Assembly (NCBI GenBank): GCA_910579105.1 | Contig: CAJTRT010000003.1 | Location: 1 to 64,000, forward strand | Origin: an uncultured Muribaculaceae bacterium | GTDB taxonomy: Bacteria > Bacteroidota > Bacteroidia > Bacteroidales > Muribaculaceae | DNA length: 64,000 nt | Reading direction: 5' to 3' | Part shown: piece after piece, positions 19,197 through 27,850 of the stretch | Layout: every line of letters begins with the position of its first letter | Numbering within the stretch: position 1 is the stretch's first letter | Program-made: the position numbers and the translations under genes | The notes under the pieces: model-generated | The model's database searches: none | Seen by the model: the letters and a program-made list of their open reading frames with translations, nothing else | What the model was told of the DNA's origin: nothing

Positions 19197-19227
19197 CAAA
19201 GATAGGGGTTGGCGCTGACATTTCCAA
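19197..19227 (-). promoter_or_regulatory. Bacteroidota promoter for the DUF4160-DUF2442 pair
   Basis: On the minus strand TTG (19225-19227), 20 nt, then TATCTTTG (19197-19204): a close consensus match. Confidence 0.7.
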
Positions 19228-19330
19228 TTTTTTCTCTATGAGACGAGTGTGTTTGCCGGGGGATGGTTAACGCGTGAACCCGGCGACGGGCGGGAACGTT
19301 ACTAATGGTAGACAACCAACTTTTTATGTT

Positions 19331-19738
19331 ATGGCATACAAGATTATCGAAGTCGAGGGTATAGGGCCGGCTTACGCCGCCAAACTCGAAGCGGCCGGAA
19401 TCGCCACCACTGACGACCTGCTGGAAACCGCAGCGACCCCCAGGGGGCGCCAGACACTCGCCGAGGCCACGGGCATCACGCCCGCCTTGATTCTCAAATG
19501 GGCCAACCACGCCGACCTTTTCCGCATAAGGGGTGTGGCAGGGCAGTTCGCCGAGCTGCTCGAGGCCGCCGGGGTAGACACTGTCAAGGAGTTCCGCCAC
19601 CGCGTGGCCGCGAACCTCCAGCCAAAGCTCGCCGAAATCAACGAGGCCAGGCATATCTGCGGCCGCGTGCCCTCGGTTGCCGAGGTGCAGCGCATGATCG
19701 ACCAGGCCAAGGAGCTTGAGCCGGCTCTGTCATATTGA
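19331..19738 (+). CDS. DUF4332 domain protein (helix-hairpin-helix type)
   Basis: The product has 135 residues from ATG 19331 (MAYKIIEVEGIGPAYAAKLE). Two helix-hairpin-helix-like segments are visible, EGIGPAYAAKLEAAGIATTDDLL and the later RGVAGQFAELLEAAGVDTVKEF, similar to nucleic-acid-binding HhH motifs. The DUF4332 family has no firm function. An upstream in-frame extension to 19274 lacks family similarity. It stands alone, divergent from the DUF4160 gene and followed by an inverted-repeat element. Confidence 0.85.
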   Translation: MAYKIIEVEGIGPAYAAKLEAAGIATTDDLLETAATPRGRQTLAEATGITPALILKWANHADLFRIRGVAGQFAELLEAAGVDTVKEFRHRVAANLQPKLAEINEARHICGRVPSVAEVQRMIDQAKELEPALSY

Positions 19739-19806
19739 TGGCCGGTGGTGTATGTGGCTCACCTGAGATGTAGGAAGTCAGCCGACGCATGGCTGTGACT
19801 CTGAGG

Positions 19807-19885
19807 TGTAGGGACGCGGCGTGCCGCGTATGACCGGCCTATGGGGTCAGTCGCTTGACTTTACGCGGCACGCCGCGTCCGTACA
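19807..19885. repeat. Composite inverted repeat element, copy 2
   Basis: Arms at 19807-19830 and 19862-19885 are reverse complements with one mismatch (CCGTAC for CCCTAC), around a 31-nt loop of different sequence from copy 1. The rest of the 19739-20126 gap holds an imperfect GC-rich hairpin (about 19922-19956) and a possible -7 element TAACTTTA at 20069-20076. No gene is visible. Confidence 0.85.
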
Positions 19886-20126
19886 TCAAATAGAGTGGCT
19901 GGCATAGCGGTATAATTATACGGCGCCTCTTCCCGCGACAGACGGGGAGGGGCGTCGTTATGTCTTGCCTCCATGATTTGCCTTTGGTTTATTCGCGTTT
20001 TTTCGGCGACGCTTCTGACGGCGGCTGTTTTTTTGCGGCCAAAGTGGGTGGATGTCGTTAAAATATCGTAACTTTACAGAAATTTTTGCATATTGCGAAT
20101 ATAGTGCTTTTCTGCTGTAAAACAGA

Positions 20127-20876
20127 ATGAGGAAACGACTTTTCATAATACGGGCTCTCGGCCTGCTGATGGCTTTGCTCGCCGGTTCGGCCCCGGCTGC
20201 GGCGCAGGTGGAGTTCAAGCGCGGTCTGGAGCAGATCTCGTTCATACCGAAGGGGCAGTGGATTACCGGTGTCAGCGTCAGCTTCTCGCAGTCGGACCAG
20301 GGTAACTACCAGTTCCTCATAATAGAGAATCTGTCGGGCGATTCCTACTCTTTCAAGGTCAGCCCGATGCTGATGTACTGCTTCAAGGACAATCTCGCGG
20401 CGGGGGGCAAGCTGGCCTATTCGCGCACCCGCACGCGCCTCGACCGGGCCGACATCGTGGTGGGGGAGGGCACGGAGTTCTCCATGGAGAACCTCTACAA
20501 CATTTCCCACAGCTATTCGGCTATGGCCGCTTTCCGCAACTACATAAGCCTCGGCCACAGCCGCCGGTTCGGCTTTTTCAACGAGGTGCAGCTGCAGGTC
20601 GGAGGGTCGCAGTCGAAGATCGCCAACGGCCGCGGCGACGACCTGACCGGCACCTACGAGACCTCCTGGGACTTCAACGTGGGGCTGGCCCCCGGCATGG
20701 TGATGTTCCTCAACAATTACTCCGCGATAGAGGTCAACGTGGGCGTGCTCGGCTTCTCGTACAGCCACACGACATCCAAGACCGACCAGATTTACCGCGC
20801 GGAGCGCAGCGGCAAGTCGGCAAACTTCCGCGTCAACCTGTTTTCGATAACCTTTGGCGTGGCCTTTTATCTCTGA
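20127..20876 (+). CDS. Outer-membrane beta-barrel-like protein A
   Basis: The product has 249 residues with a signal peptide (ending APAAAQ). Alternating hydrophobic strands and a C-terminal FGVAFYL with terminal aromatic/leucine character indicate an outer-membrane beta-barrel. It shares FIPKGQW, FRNYISLGHSRRFGFFNEVQL and FRVNLFSITFGVAFYL with the next gene, so the two are tandem paralogues. It opens a four-gene operon (spacing 6, 6 and 27 bp). Ligand or role is unknown. Confidence 0.75.
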   Translation: MRKRLFIIRALGLLMALLAGSAPAAAQVEFKRGLEQISFIPKGQWITGVSVSFSQSDQGNYQFLIIENLSGDSYSFKVSPMLMYCFKDNLAAGGKLAYSRTRTRLDRADIVVGEGTEFSMENLYNISHSYSAMAAFRNYISLGHSRRFGFFNEVQLQVGGSQSKIANGRGDDLTGTYETSWDFNVGLAPGMVMFLNNYSAIEVNVGVLGFSYSHTTSKTDQIYRAERSGKSANFRVNLFSITFGVAFYL

Positions 20877-20882
20877 GCCGGT

Positions 20883-21788
20883 ATGAAACACAGAATACTA
20901 TCAGCTGTTCTCGCCCTCGCGGCGCTGACCGCGGCCGGCACATTCAGGGCCGGCGCCCAGGAGATACTCTCGCTTGACCGTCTGCCTATTCTGCGCGGAA
21001 TGGCCAACTCTCCGAAAGTGATGCTCGACTCCGCGGCACTCAAAGACCCCTCGCTGAAAGAGCGGGTGATAGTCGGCAGTGACACAGTCAGCGTGATTCT
21101 CCCGCAGAAAAACTACGGGCGTTATGACCGAGGGTTGTTCAACTACCTCTTTATCCCGAAAGGGCAGTGGTCGTTCGGGCTTATGGCCTCCTATGGCGAG
21201 TTCAACACCGACGACGTGCAGATTCTCGGGATGATAAAGAATCTCGACATGAAGCTGAAAGCCTACTCCATACAGCCGTCGATCTCGTACTTTTTCTCCC
21301 ACAACCAGTCGATGGGTCTGAAATTCAACTATGTCAGGATGGAGGGGGACCTGCCCAACCTGTCGGTTGATTTCAGCGACGACATAAATTTCTCGCTTAA
21401 AGACGTAAGTTATTACCAGCAGAGCTTTTCGACCTCGCTCAACTACCGCAACTATATCGGTCTTGGAAGCGCCCGGCGTTTCGCTGTGTTCAATGAGGTC
21501 GACCTCGCTTTCGGCTCCGGCTCGTCGCGTTTCCGCCGCTACTACGCGGGGAAGATGAAGGACACGCGCGCCAACTTCGTGACCGCCTCGCTGAATTTCT
21601 CCCCGGGAGTATGCGTGTTCATAATGGACTATATCAGCTTCAATATCTCTTTCGGCGTGTTCGGCATCAACGTCCGCAACGAGCGGCAGTGGACCGACGG
21701 CCGCGAGGACGGCTCGCGCTTCACCTCGGGGGCCAATTTCCGCTTCAACATATTCAACATCAACTTCGGCATGGCCGTTTACATATGA
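20883..21788 (+). CDS. Outer-membrane beta-barrel-like protein B (paralogue of A)
   Basis: The product has 301 residues with a signal peptide ending GAQ. It shares with its upstream neighbour the motifs FIPKGQW, YRNYIGLGSARRFAVFNEVDL and FRFNIFNINFGMAVYI. An additional N-terminal region of about 60 residues precedes the barrel. It begins 6 bp after gene A, which supports tandem duplication and a shared complex. The final residues alternate like a last beta-strand. Confidence 0.75.
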   Translation: MKHRILSAVLALAALTAAGTFRAGAQEILSLDRLPILRGMANSPKVMLDSAALKDPSLKERVIVGSDTVSVILPQKNYGRYDRGLFNYLFIPKGQWSFGLMASYGEFNTDDVQILGMIKNLDMKLKAYSIQPSISYFFSHNQSMGLKFNYVRMEGDLPNLSVDFSDDINFSLKDVSYYQQSFSTSLNYRNYIGLGSARRFAVFNEVDLAFGSGSSRFRRYYAGKMKDTRANFVTASLNFSPGVCVFIMDYISFNISFGVFGINVRNERQWTDGREDGSRFTSGANFRFNIFNINFGMAVYI

Positions 21789-21794
21789 CGCGTT

Positions 21795-23438
21795 ATGAGC
21801 GATAAGAAACGCAAACAGAAGGAATCACTGGCCATGGTAAGGCGGCAGCGCTGGGTGATGGCGGTGGCCGCCGTAATGGCCGCCGCGCTCCTGGCACTGA
21901 TGTCGCAGTCATGCATAAAGAACGACATACCATATCCCCGCATACAGGCCGATTTCGCCTCGTTCGAGGCCGAGGGGCTGGTGTCGCCGGCGCAGATCGA
22001 CAAGACCAACCGGGTGATTGACCTCGTGTTCGACGAGACGGTGGATATGGAGCGGGTCATGGTAACCTCCTATACGTTATCGCCCAAGGGTGTGACGCTT
22101 GTCGGCGGCCCGGATCTTTCGGAGCCGGTGAACCTGACCCGCTACCTGATCCTGACGCTGCGGCTCTACCAGGACTATGACTGGGTGATCCGCGGCTCGC
22201 AGCCGATAAGCCGCTACTTCACCGTGGAGGGGCAGATCGGCGAGACGGTGATAGATGTCGCCGGGAAGCGAGTGGTGGTGACAGTGCCGGAAAGTATGGG
22301 GCGCAAGGCTGTGAAGGTGCTGACGGCCAAGCTCGGTCCCGAAGGCTCGACTATGATTCCCGATCCTGCGGGCAACACCTACGACCTGTCGATGCCCCTT
22401 GAAATAAAGGTGGCCGCCCATGGGCGCGAGGAGGTCTGGGAGGTGTTCTGCGAGACCTCGGAGGGCACGGTGACCACCCTGCGCGCCGACGCCGGCTCGC
22501 AGGTGGCCTGGATCTACGGCTCGTGCCTCGCGGAGGATGCTGCCGGTGTGGAATACCGCCAGGCCGGAATAGAGCAGTGGACCAAGGCCCCCTCTTCCTG
22601 GGTGACGCAGACGGGCGGCACATTCTCGGCACGTCTGGTAAACCTCGAGCCGGAGACGGAATACGAGACCCGCACCTACGCCGTCGGCGCGAACGGCGCG
22701 CCGGAGTACGGCGCTGTGGCCAAGTTCACCACCGGCGACCTCCGCCAGCTCCCCAACAGCAGCTTCGACGAGTGGTGCATGGTGGGGAAATACTGGGCGC
22801 CGTGGCCCGAGGGGGGTGAGCACTACTGGGACACCGGCAACAAGGGTGCCGCGACATTGGGCGACGGCAACGTGTTCCGATCCAGTGAAACCTCTACCGG
22901 CACCGGCTATTCGGCGCAGCTTTGCACCGTATGGAAGACAATCAAGCTCGCGGCAGGGAGTATTTTCGCAGGAACATATGTCAAGACCGACGGGACTAAC
23001 GGCATCCTGAGTTTCGGGCGTCCCTACACCCAGCGTCCCACGAAAGTGCGCGGATATTTCAAATATAACTGCGCCCCGATAAACAAGGTGCCGAAAGATG
23101 AGCCGGGGATGACGCATATGCTCGGAGAGCCGGATACCTGCATCGTTTGGTGCGCGTTGATTGATTCTACCGAACCGTTTGAGATACGCACCGACCCGAA
23201 GAAGCGTCAGCTTTTCGATCCTGAGGGAAGTTATGTTGTGGCGTACGGGAAGATGGAGTGCGCGCAGACAGTGCCACAGTTCGTCCCGTTTGAGTTCGAA
23301 CTGGACTACCGCTCTACCCAGCGAGTGCCTAAATATATCCTGCTTGTCGGTGCGGCGAGCAAATATGGCGATTATTTTGTGGGGGGTGAAGGCTCGACCA
23401 TGTGGATCGACGACCTCGAACTGCTATACGATTATTAA
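21795..23438 (+). CDS. PCMD-domain lipoprotein
   Basis: The product has 547 residues. The lipobox LMSQSC has its cysteine at residue 40. A start at the internal ATG 21834 (MVRRQRWVMAV) would give a more normal signal length, so that start is quite possible. The middle holds Ig/FN3-like repeats (about 225-320, WIYGSCLAEDAAGVEYRQAG). The C-terminal about 230 residues match the putative carbohydrate metabolism domain (PCMD: NSSFDEWCMVGKYWAPWPEGG, MWIDDLELLYDY). It is probably surface-exposed next to the two barrels encoded upstream. Carbohydrate handling is suggested by the family name only. Confidence 0.85.
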   Translation: MSDKKRKQKESLAMVRRQRWVMAVAAVMAAALLALMSQSCIKNDIPYPRIQADFASFEAEGLVSPAQIDKTNRVIDLVFDETVDMERVMVTSYTLSPKGVTLVGGPDLSEPVNLTRYLILTLRLYQDYDWVIRGSQPISRYFTVEGQIGETVIDVAGKRVVVTVPESMGRKAVKVLTAKLGPEGSTMIPDPAGNTYDLSMPLEIKVAAHGREEVWEVFCETSEGTVTTLRADAGSQVAWIYGSCLAEDAAGVEYRQAGIEQWTKAPSSWVTQTGGTFSARLVNLEPETEYETRTYAVGANGAPEYGAVAKFTTGDLRQLPNSSFDEWCMVGKYWAPWPEGGEHYWDTGNKGAATLGDGNVFRSSETSTGTGYSAQLCTVWKTIKLAAGSIFAGTYVKTDGTNGILSFGRPYTQRPTKVRGYFKYNCAPINKVPKDEPGMTHMLGEPDTCIVWCALIDSTEPFEIRTDPKKRQLFDPEGSYVVAYGKMECAQTVPQFVPFEFELDYRSTQRVPKYILLVGAASKYGDYFVGGEGSTMWIDDLELLYDY

Positions 23439-23465
23439 TATTACCATCATAGAGAAAGGAAAGAA

Positions 23466-24209
23466 ATGAAGATTTTAAAGAATATCGCTATCGCGGCGGT
23501 AGCCGCGGCGGCTCCGGCGGCGGTGTCGGCTGCCTCGCTGGCGGTTGACAACCCCGACAACCACGCGTACCTCGGCGTTCGCGCCGCGGTCGACGTAAGC
23601 TCGGCTGCCAACGGGGGAGCTTATTACAGCAGCAAGGCCGGTTTCAGCGTCGGCGGTATCTATAACCTCCCGATTGTTGCCAACTTCTATTTCGAGCCGG
23701 GGCTGTCGCTTTTCTACGACACGTTCGGCACGATGCACTTCCAGTCGGAGGAGATTATGCCCACCCCCGATACGGGAGCGATTACCGGCGGGACTGCCGA
23801 GCCGGTAGAGCCGGAAGAAGTGCTCTACAAGGTCGACGGGTCGATGCGCAACCTCGGTTTCCGCGTGCCGCTGAAATTCGGCTACCATTTCGACTTCGCC
23901 GAAGACCTCAAGGTGCATGTGTTCACCGGCCCGCAGGTTAACCTGAGCCTGATGGCGCGCTACCACCAGGGTGCCTACATAACTCCGTCGGGCCACCGCG
24001 TGGCCTCACACTCGGAGAGCATTTTCGGTACCGGAGGCTTCAAGCACGTCGATTTCCAGTGGAATTTCGGCGCGGGCTTGCAGTATGGCGACTATTATGT
24101 GGCGGTCGAAGGCTCGCTGGGAATCACCCGCATGAAGGACGCGGCCGACTACCTCGTGCGCGACCTGCGCCGCGACCTGTTCACCATCACCCTTGGCTAC
24201 AACTTCTGA
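23466..24209 (+). CDS. Outer-membrane beta-barrel protein (PorT/OMP_b-brl-like)
   Basis: The product has 247 residues with signal peptide MKILKNIAIAAVAAAAPAAVSAA. It shows GVRAAVDVSS..., repeated amphipathic strands (ANFYFEPGLSLFYDTFG, RVPLKFGYHFDF) and the terminal strand FTITLGYNF ending in Phe, as expected for a BAM substrate. It closes the operon started at 20127. Its 3' end overlaps the convergent pnuC-type gene by 13 bp. Confidence 0.82.
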   Translation: MKILKNIAIAAVAAAAPAAVSAASLAVDNPDNHAYLGVRAAVDVSSAANGGAYYSSKAGFSVGGIYNLPIVANFYFEPGLSLFYDTFGTMHFQSEEIMPTPDTGAITGGTAEPVEPEEVLYKVDGSMRNLGFRVPLKFGYHFDFAEDLKVHVFTGPQVNLSLMARYHQGAYITPSGHRVASHSESIFGTGGFKHVDFQWNFGAGLQYGDYYVAVEGSLGITRMKDAADYLVRDLRRDLFTITLGYNF

Positions 24210-24790
24210 GCGTCGCGCATCAGGCGGAGCCATTTGCGGAGGCCGAACACGGCCACTATGGTGTAGATCGCGTAAAGGAGGGCGTAGGGATAGATGCCTT
24301 TGTAGATGTACAGCGCGACGCACACCACGTCGACCAGGATCCACGCCAGCCACTGCTCGAGGTATTTGCGGGCGAGCATCCAGGTGCCGACGATGCTCAG
24401 CGCCGTTGTGAACGCGTCGGCCCAGGGCACCGTGCTGTCAGTGGCGTTGACAAGGAACATCGCTATCGCGACCCATATGGCTCCGGCGGCGGGTATCAGC
24501 CACAGATAATCCTTAAAGGGGAGATGCCGTATGGCAAGCGGTGTCTCCTCTTTTTTCTTTTTGCCTATTCGCAGGCGGCCGGTCCACGCGAGGTAGCCGT
24601 AGACGGCCATCAGCAGGTAGTAGATGTTCATGCCGAAGTCGGCGTACAGCCCCTTGCGGAAGTAGACGAACATCGACACCAGGGGCATGACGAGGCCCGC
24701 GATCCACACTTTGTTGTCGGCGTGGTATTCATAATAAAGATACACCAGGCCGATGGCGAGGCCGAGAAACTGCAAAAATGTGTCTAACAT
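24197..24790 (-). CDS. pnuC: PnuC-family vitamin transporter, probably thiamine (PnuT)
   Basis: The product has 197 residues with about seven membrane helices and the PnuC pattern (NIYYLLMAVYGYLAWTG, ARKYLEQWLAWILVDVVCVALYIYKG). PnuC proteins facilitate uptake of nicotinamide riboside or, in the PnuT branch, thiamine. It follows a TonB receptor that sits under a TPP riboswitch, so thiamine is the likely substrate here. The gap to the receptor is 41 bp and the two are probably co-transcribed. No thiamine pyrophosphokinase gene follows. Confidence 0.9.
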   Translation of the reverse strand: MLDTFLQFLGLAIGLVYLYYEYHADNKVWIAGLVMPLVSMFVYFRKGLYADFGMNIYYLLMAVYGYLAWTGRLRIGKKKKEETPLAIRHLPFKDYLWLIPAAGAIWVAIAMFLVNATDSTVPWADAFTTALSIVGTWMLARKYLEQWLAWILVDVVCVALYIYKGIYPYALLYAIYTIVAVFGLRKWLRLMRDAQKL

Positions 24791-24831
24791 AAGCCGTATT
24801 CAAAAATTGCTTAGAGGATGCCGCGCAGCCG

Positions 24832-27096
24832 TCAGAATTTTATGGTTACCATCCCCATGAGGTTCGTCGGGGCCTGGGCGGCGTATCCGGCATAGCGGTA
24901 GATGTGTTTCACGCCGTCGGCTCCCACCTTGTAGCCCGCGCCGGAGTAGCCGTTGCTGAAATACTTCTCGTTGAAAATGTTGTAGACCGCGATTCCAAGG
25001 CGCAGGCTCTTCATACCGGGGATGCGGCGGAAGGTGTAGCCCGCGTGGAGGTCGCTGACGAAATACGCGTCGAGCACGGTCTCCTCGCTCCCCGCGTTGT
25101 TCATATATTGTTTGGAGACATAGCGCGACACGAGCTGTGCGTCAAATCCGGCGATGTTGAAATTGAACGAGTTGTTGAGCGTGAACGAGGGGGAGAAAGC
25201 AATGGGGGTGTCGCCGCGGTCGATGGCGACCGGGTTCTTCCATTCGTCCTCGTAGATGTATTCCACGAAATCTTTTATGCGGTTGCGCGAGAGGGTGGCG
25301 TTGACCTGCCAGTCGAACCACCGCGACGGGCGCAGCGACCCTTGCAGCTCGATACCTGCGCGGTAGCTGCGGGGTACGTTCACGCTCAGGGCGTTCCCCG
25401 TGTCGGATAGCTGCCCGGTGGTTACGAGCTGGTCCTTGTAGTCCATATAATAGAGGTTGGCGCCGAGGCTGAACAGCGGGCAGTCGTAGGAATATCCCGC
25501 CTCGTAGTCGAACAGCCTCTCCGCGGAGGGGTATTTCCCCGGGTCGCCGTCGGTGAAGTTGTCGCGCACAGGTTCCTTGTGGGCCACGCTCCAGGACGCG
25601 TAGGCGCGGTGGTTCCCCTTTGCCCAGCTAAGGCCCGCCTTGGGGTTGAAGAAATCATAACGCTGGTCGACGTCGAGGGGCGCCATCGCGCCGGTGTTCC
25701 AGTCGAAGGAGTCGTTGATGCCGGTTATAGTGTAACGGATGTGGCGGTATTGGAGGTCGGCGTAAGCCGAGAATCCCGCTCCGAAGTCGTAGTTGGCGCG
25801 GGCGTAGATGTTGGCGTCGAACTTGTCGCCGCGGTTACGGTAGTACTCTTGCAGGGGGTCGATGGGGCCGACGTAGTTCCGCACCCAGTCTACCTGTCCG
25901 AAATGGTTGCCCCGGAATTGGTTTACCGCACCCCCGAAGGTCGCGTCCAGGCGGTCCTTGCAAAAGCGGAAGGTCACGAGGCCCCCTCCGAAATGGTTGC
26001 GGTTGTGTTTCAGGCGCACCAGGTCGCTCTCCTCAATGGTCGCGCCGTCGGCGGTCTGGAACGGCTCCAGCCCGTATTCGACCAGCGAGCGGTCGGTCTT
26101 GTACTGGCGGTAATAGCCGTCGTCGTCCGTGTAGTGCAGCGCGGCGGAGAGGTGCCAGGCATCGGTGAGGCGCTGGCTGAGGATAAGCTGGAAGTGGTGT
26201 TGCGCAAAGTTGTCGGTCTGGTCGGGGTAGAAGGCCATGGAGCCGTCGTCGGCGGTGTACCTGCCGCAGGGGTTGTACCTGCGGCCGTATTTTTCCATAT
26301 CCTCCTTCGAGGCGTAGTCCCAGGCCATATAGGTCTGTTCCTTTCCGCCGAAAGCCACGAGGCGCACGGAGGTTCCCCCGCTGTTGAAGGCAACCTGGCC
26401 GAAGTAGCTCCAAAGTTTCGAGAAGGCGCGTTCGATATATCCGTCAGACCCGATGTGGCTCAACCTGGCATCGACCGACCAGTGGCCGCCGATGGTGCCT
26501 GAGCCGACGCGGAGTGTCTGCTTGTTGGTGTTGTAGGAGCCGTAGGAGGCGCTAAGCTCGGCGTAAGGGTCGAAGCCGGGCGCGTCGGTCACCATGTTGA
26601 TGCTGGCACCGAAAGCCCCGGCGCCGTTGGTCGAGGTGCCGACGCCGCGCTGGATCTGTATGTCGCGCACGGATGACGACAGGTCGGGCATGTTCACCCA
26701 GTAGACGCGGTGGCTCTCGGCATCGTTGATCGGGATTCCGTTGGCCGTGACGTTGATGCGCGACGCGTCGGAGCCGCGGACGCGCATATAGGTATAGCCG
26801 ATGCCTCCTCCCGCGTCGCTGGCCGACACCACCGATGGGGTCATGCCCAAGAGATAGGGGATGTCGCGGCCCGAGTTCGACTTCTCGATGTCGGATTTCA
26901 GCACGTTGGTGAAGGCGACGGGCGACTTCGCGGAAGCGCGGTTGGCCACCACTTCGACCTCGCGGAGGTCTACGCCCAGTGAATCAACGACCCCGGCGCG
27001 GTCGCCGCGGTTCTCGGCAGCGCCCGGCAGCGCCGCGGCGTGCAGCGCGGCGGCACACAGCATCGGCAGCCCCGCGCGTAAACGGTTTTTTCCCAT
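24832..27096 (-). CDS. TonB-dependent receptor, probable thiamine transporter
   Basis: The product has 754 residues with a signal peptide. The plug domain begins around residue 50 (EVVANRASAKSPVAFTNVLKSDI) and contains MRVRGSDASRINVTANGIPINDAE and the SINMVTDAPG motif. A 22-strand barrel follows and ends in MGMVTIKF. There is no N-terminal carboxypeptidase-like domain, unlike SusC-type receptors, which fits a cofactor receptor. A TPP riboswitch ends a few bases before the ATG, and a PnuC-type transporter gene follows. Together they make an outer plus inner membrane thiamine route. Confidence 0.93.
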   Translation of the reverse strand: MGKNRLRAGLPMLCAAALHAAALPGAAENRGDRAGVVDSLGVDLREVEVVANRASAKSPVAFTNVLKSDIEKSNSGRDIPYLLGMTPSVVSASDAGGGIGYTYMRVRGSDASRINVTANGIPINDAESHRVYWVNMPDLSSSVRDIQIQRGVGTSTNGAGAFGASINMVTDAPGFDPYAELSASYGSYNTNKQTLRVGSGTIGGHWSVDARLSHIGSDGYIERAFSKLWSYFGQVAFNSGGTSVRLVAFGGKEQTYMAWDYASKEDMEKYGRRYNPCGRYTADDGSMAFYPDQTDNFAQHHFQLILSQRLTDAWHLSAALHYTDDDGYYRQYKTDRSLVEYGLEPFQTADGATIEESDLVRLKHNRNHFGGGLVTFRFCKDRLDATFGGAVNQFRGNHFGQVDWVRNYVGPIDPLQEYYRNRGDKFDANIYARANYDFGAGFSAYADLQYRHIRYTITGINDSFDWNTGAMAPLDVDQRYDFFNPKAGLSWAKGNHRAYASWSVAHKEPVRDNFTDGDPGKYPSAERLFDYEAGYSYDCPLFSLGANLYYMDYKDQLVTTGQLSDTGNALSVNVPRSYRAGIELQGSLRPSRWFDWQVNATLSRNRIKDFVEYIYEDEWKNPVAIDRGDTPIAFSPSFTLNNSFNFNIAGFDAQLVSRYVSKQYMNNAGSEETVLDAYFVSDLHAGYTFRRIPGMKSLRLGIAVYNIFNEKYFSNGYSGAGYKVGADGVKHIYRYAGYAAQAPTNLMGMVTIKF

Positions 27097-27103
27097 TTGT
27101 TTG

Positions 27104-27232
27104 TTCTCTCTACGCCGGTATTACCCGGATCAGGTTCAAAGGGTATGATCTCAGCTAAGTCCGCCTTGCCATCGCTCGCCATTTCGGCTCGCGGCGGCCT
27201 ACCGGCGCGACATCGCACCCCCGCGAGGAATC
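27104..27232 (-). promoter_or_regulatory. TPP (THI-box) riboswitch
   Basis: Read on the minus strand, the region contains the conserved THI-box parts in order: GGGGGTGC, GCTGAGATCATACCC, then GAACCTGATCCGGGTAATACCGGCGTAG. Variable stem P3 lies between the first two. It ends about 8 nt before the start codon, which suggests control of translation initiation: TPP binding would hide the ribosome site. Confidence 0.95.
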
Positions 27233-27280
27233 CCTCAGGCATCGCGGCGCCTTTCGGACCCTCAAAAAAACAATATCGTC

Positions 27281-27320
27281 GCGAAGTTAGCGAAAAATTT
27301 CGGAATTTTCGTAACTTCGC
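27281..27320. promoter_or_regulatory. Inverted repeat with divergent -7-like elements
   Basis: GCGAAGTTA (27281-27289) is the exact reverse complement of TAACTTCGC (27312-27320). Each arm holds a TAACTTCG -7-like element, one facing the riboswitch and one facing right. -33 elements are poor. Confidence 0.4.
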
Positions 27321-27738
27321 GTCCGCTGACAGCTTCGCGTAACCACGCCAGTATGACAGGGTTTCCGCAAACGGAGCCTTGCCGGGCGGGAGGGAAGCAG
27401 GGCGGTCGCGGATTTATACATAATGAAAGCGTTTGTCAGCGCTGGTTCTTGACAACTGAGAATTCTCGCAAAATTCACATTAGAATCAGGGATCGAGCAA
27501 CGATAGATGCCCTATGGGTATGTGATGCCTTGCTTTCCGGCCAGGACGCCTCGCTAAGACGCGTTCCGCCGGACACACTGATCGCATATACTGGCGTGGG
27601 CTTCTGCGTTGCCGTCTTATTCTAATGGGCAATGCGAGAAGCCTTCGGTTGTAGGACGGTGACGGATACAGATTCCCGCGCTTTTTCATGAACAGCCGCC
27701 GGTGCCAGGGGAATCGGCAACGGCATCTTGAACTACCT
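27321..27738. other. Intergenic region, no supported gene
   Basis: The reading frame at 27353-27625 (90 codons) has no ribosome site, no recognisable family and uneven composition, so I do not call it. No tRNA or hairpin terminator was seen. Confidence 0.5.
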
Positions 27739-27850
27739 ATGAAGAATATAAAAGAGCTGTTCGGCGACAGATTCTACAACGCGGTGTTCATCGGCGTGGC
27801 CGCTATCCTCGCATTGTGGACGTGCCTGCAGCGGCTGTCGCTATTAAATA
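27739..27850 (+). other. N-terminal fragment of the membrane protein gene, in a different frame (apparent frameshift)
   Basis: From ATG 27739 the frame reads MKNIKELFGDRFYNAVFIG..., a cytoplasmic start and first membrane helix of normal type. It then loses sense after about LQRLSLLN near 27845. The neighbouring frame continues YSIWSSYVDYLYNYAGGFIRRG. A one-base gain or a two-base loss around 27835-27850 would restore one protein. Confidence 0.6.

Noticed and set aside
27353..27625. 90-codon frame after the thiamine locus
   Set aside because: No ribosome site, no family likeness, odd composition.
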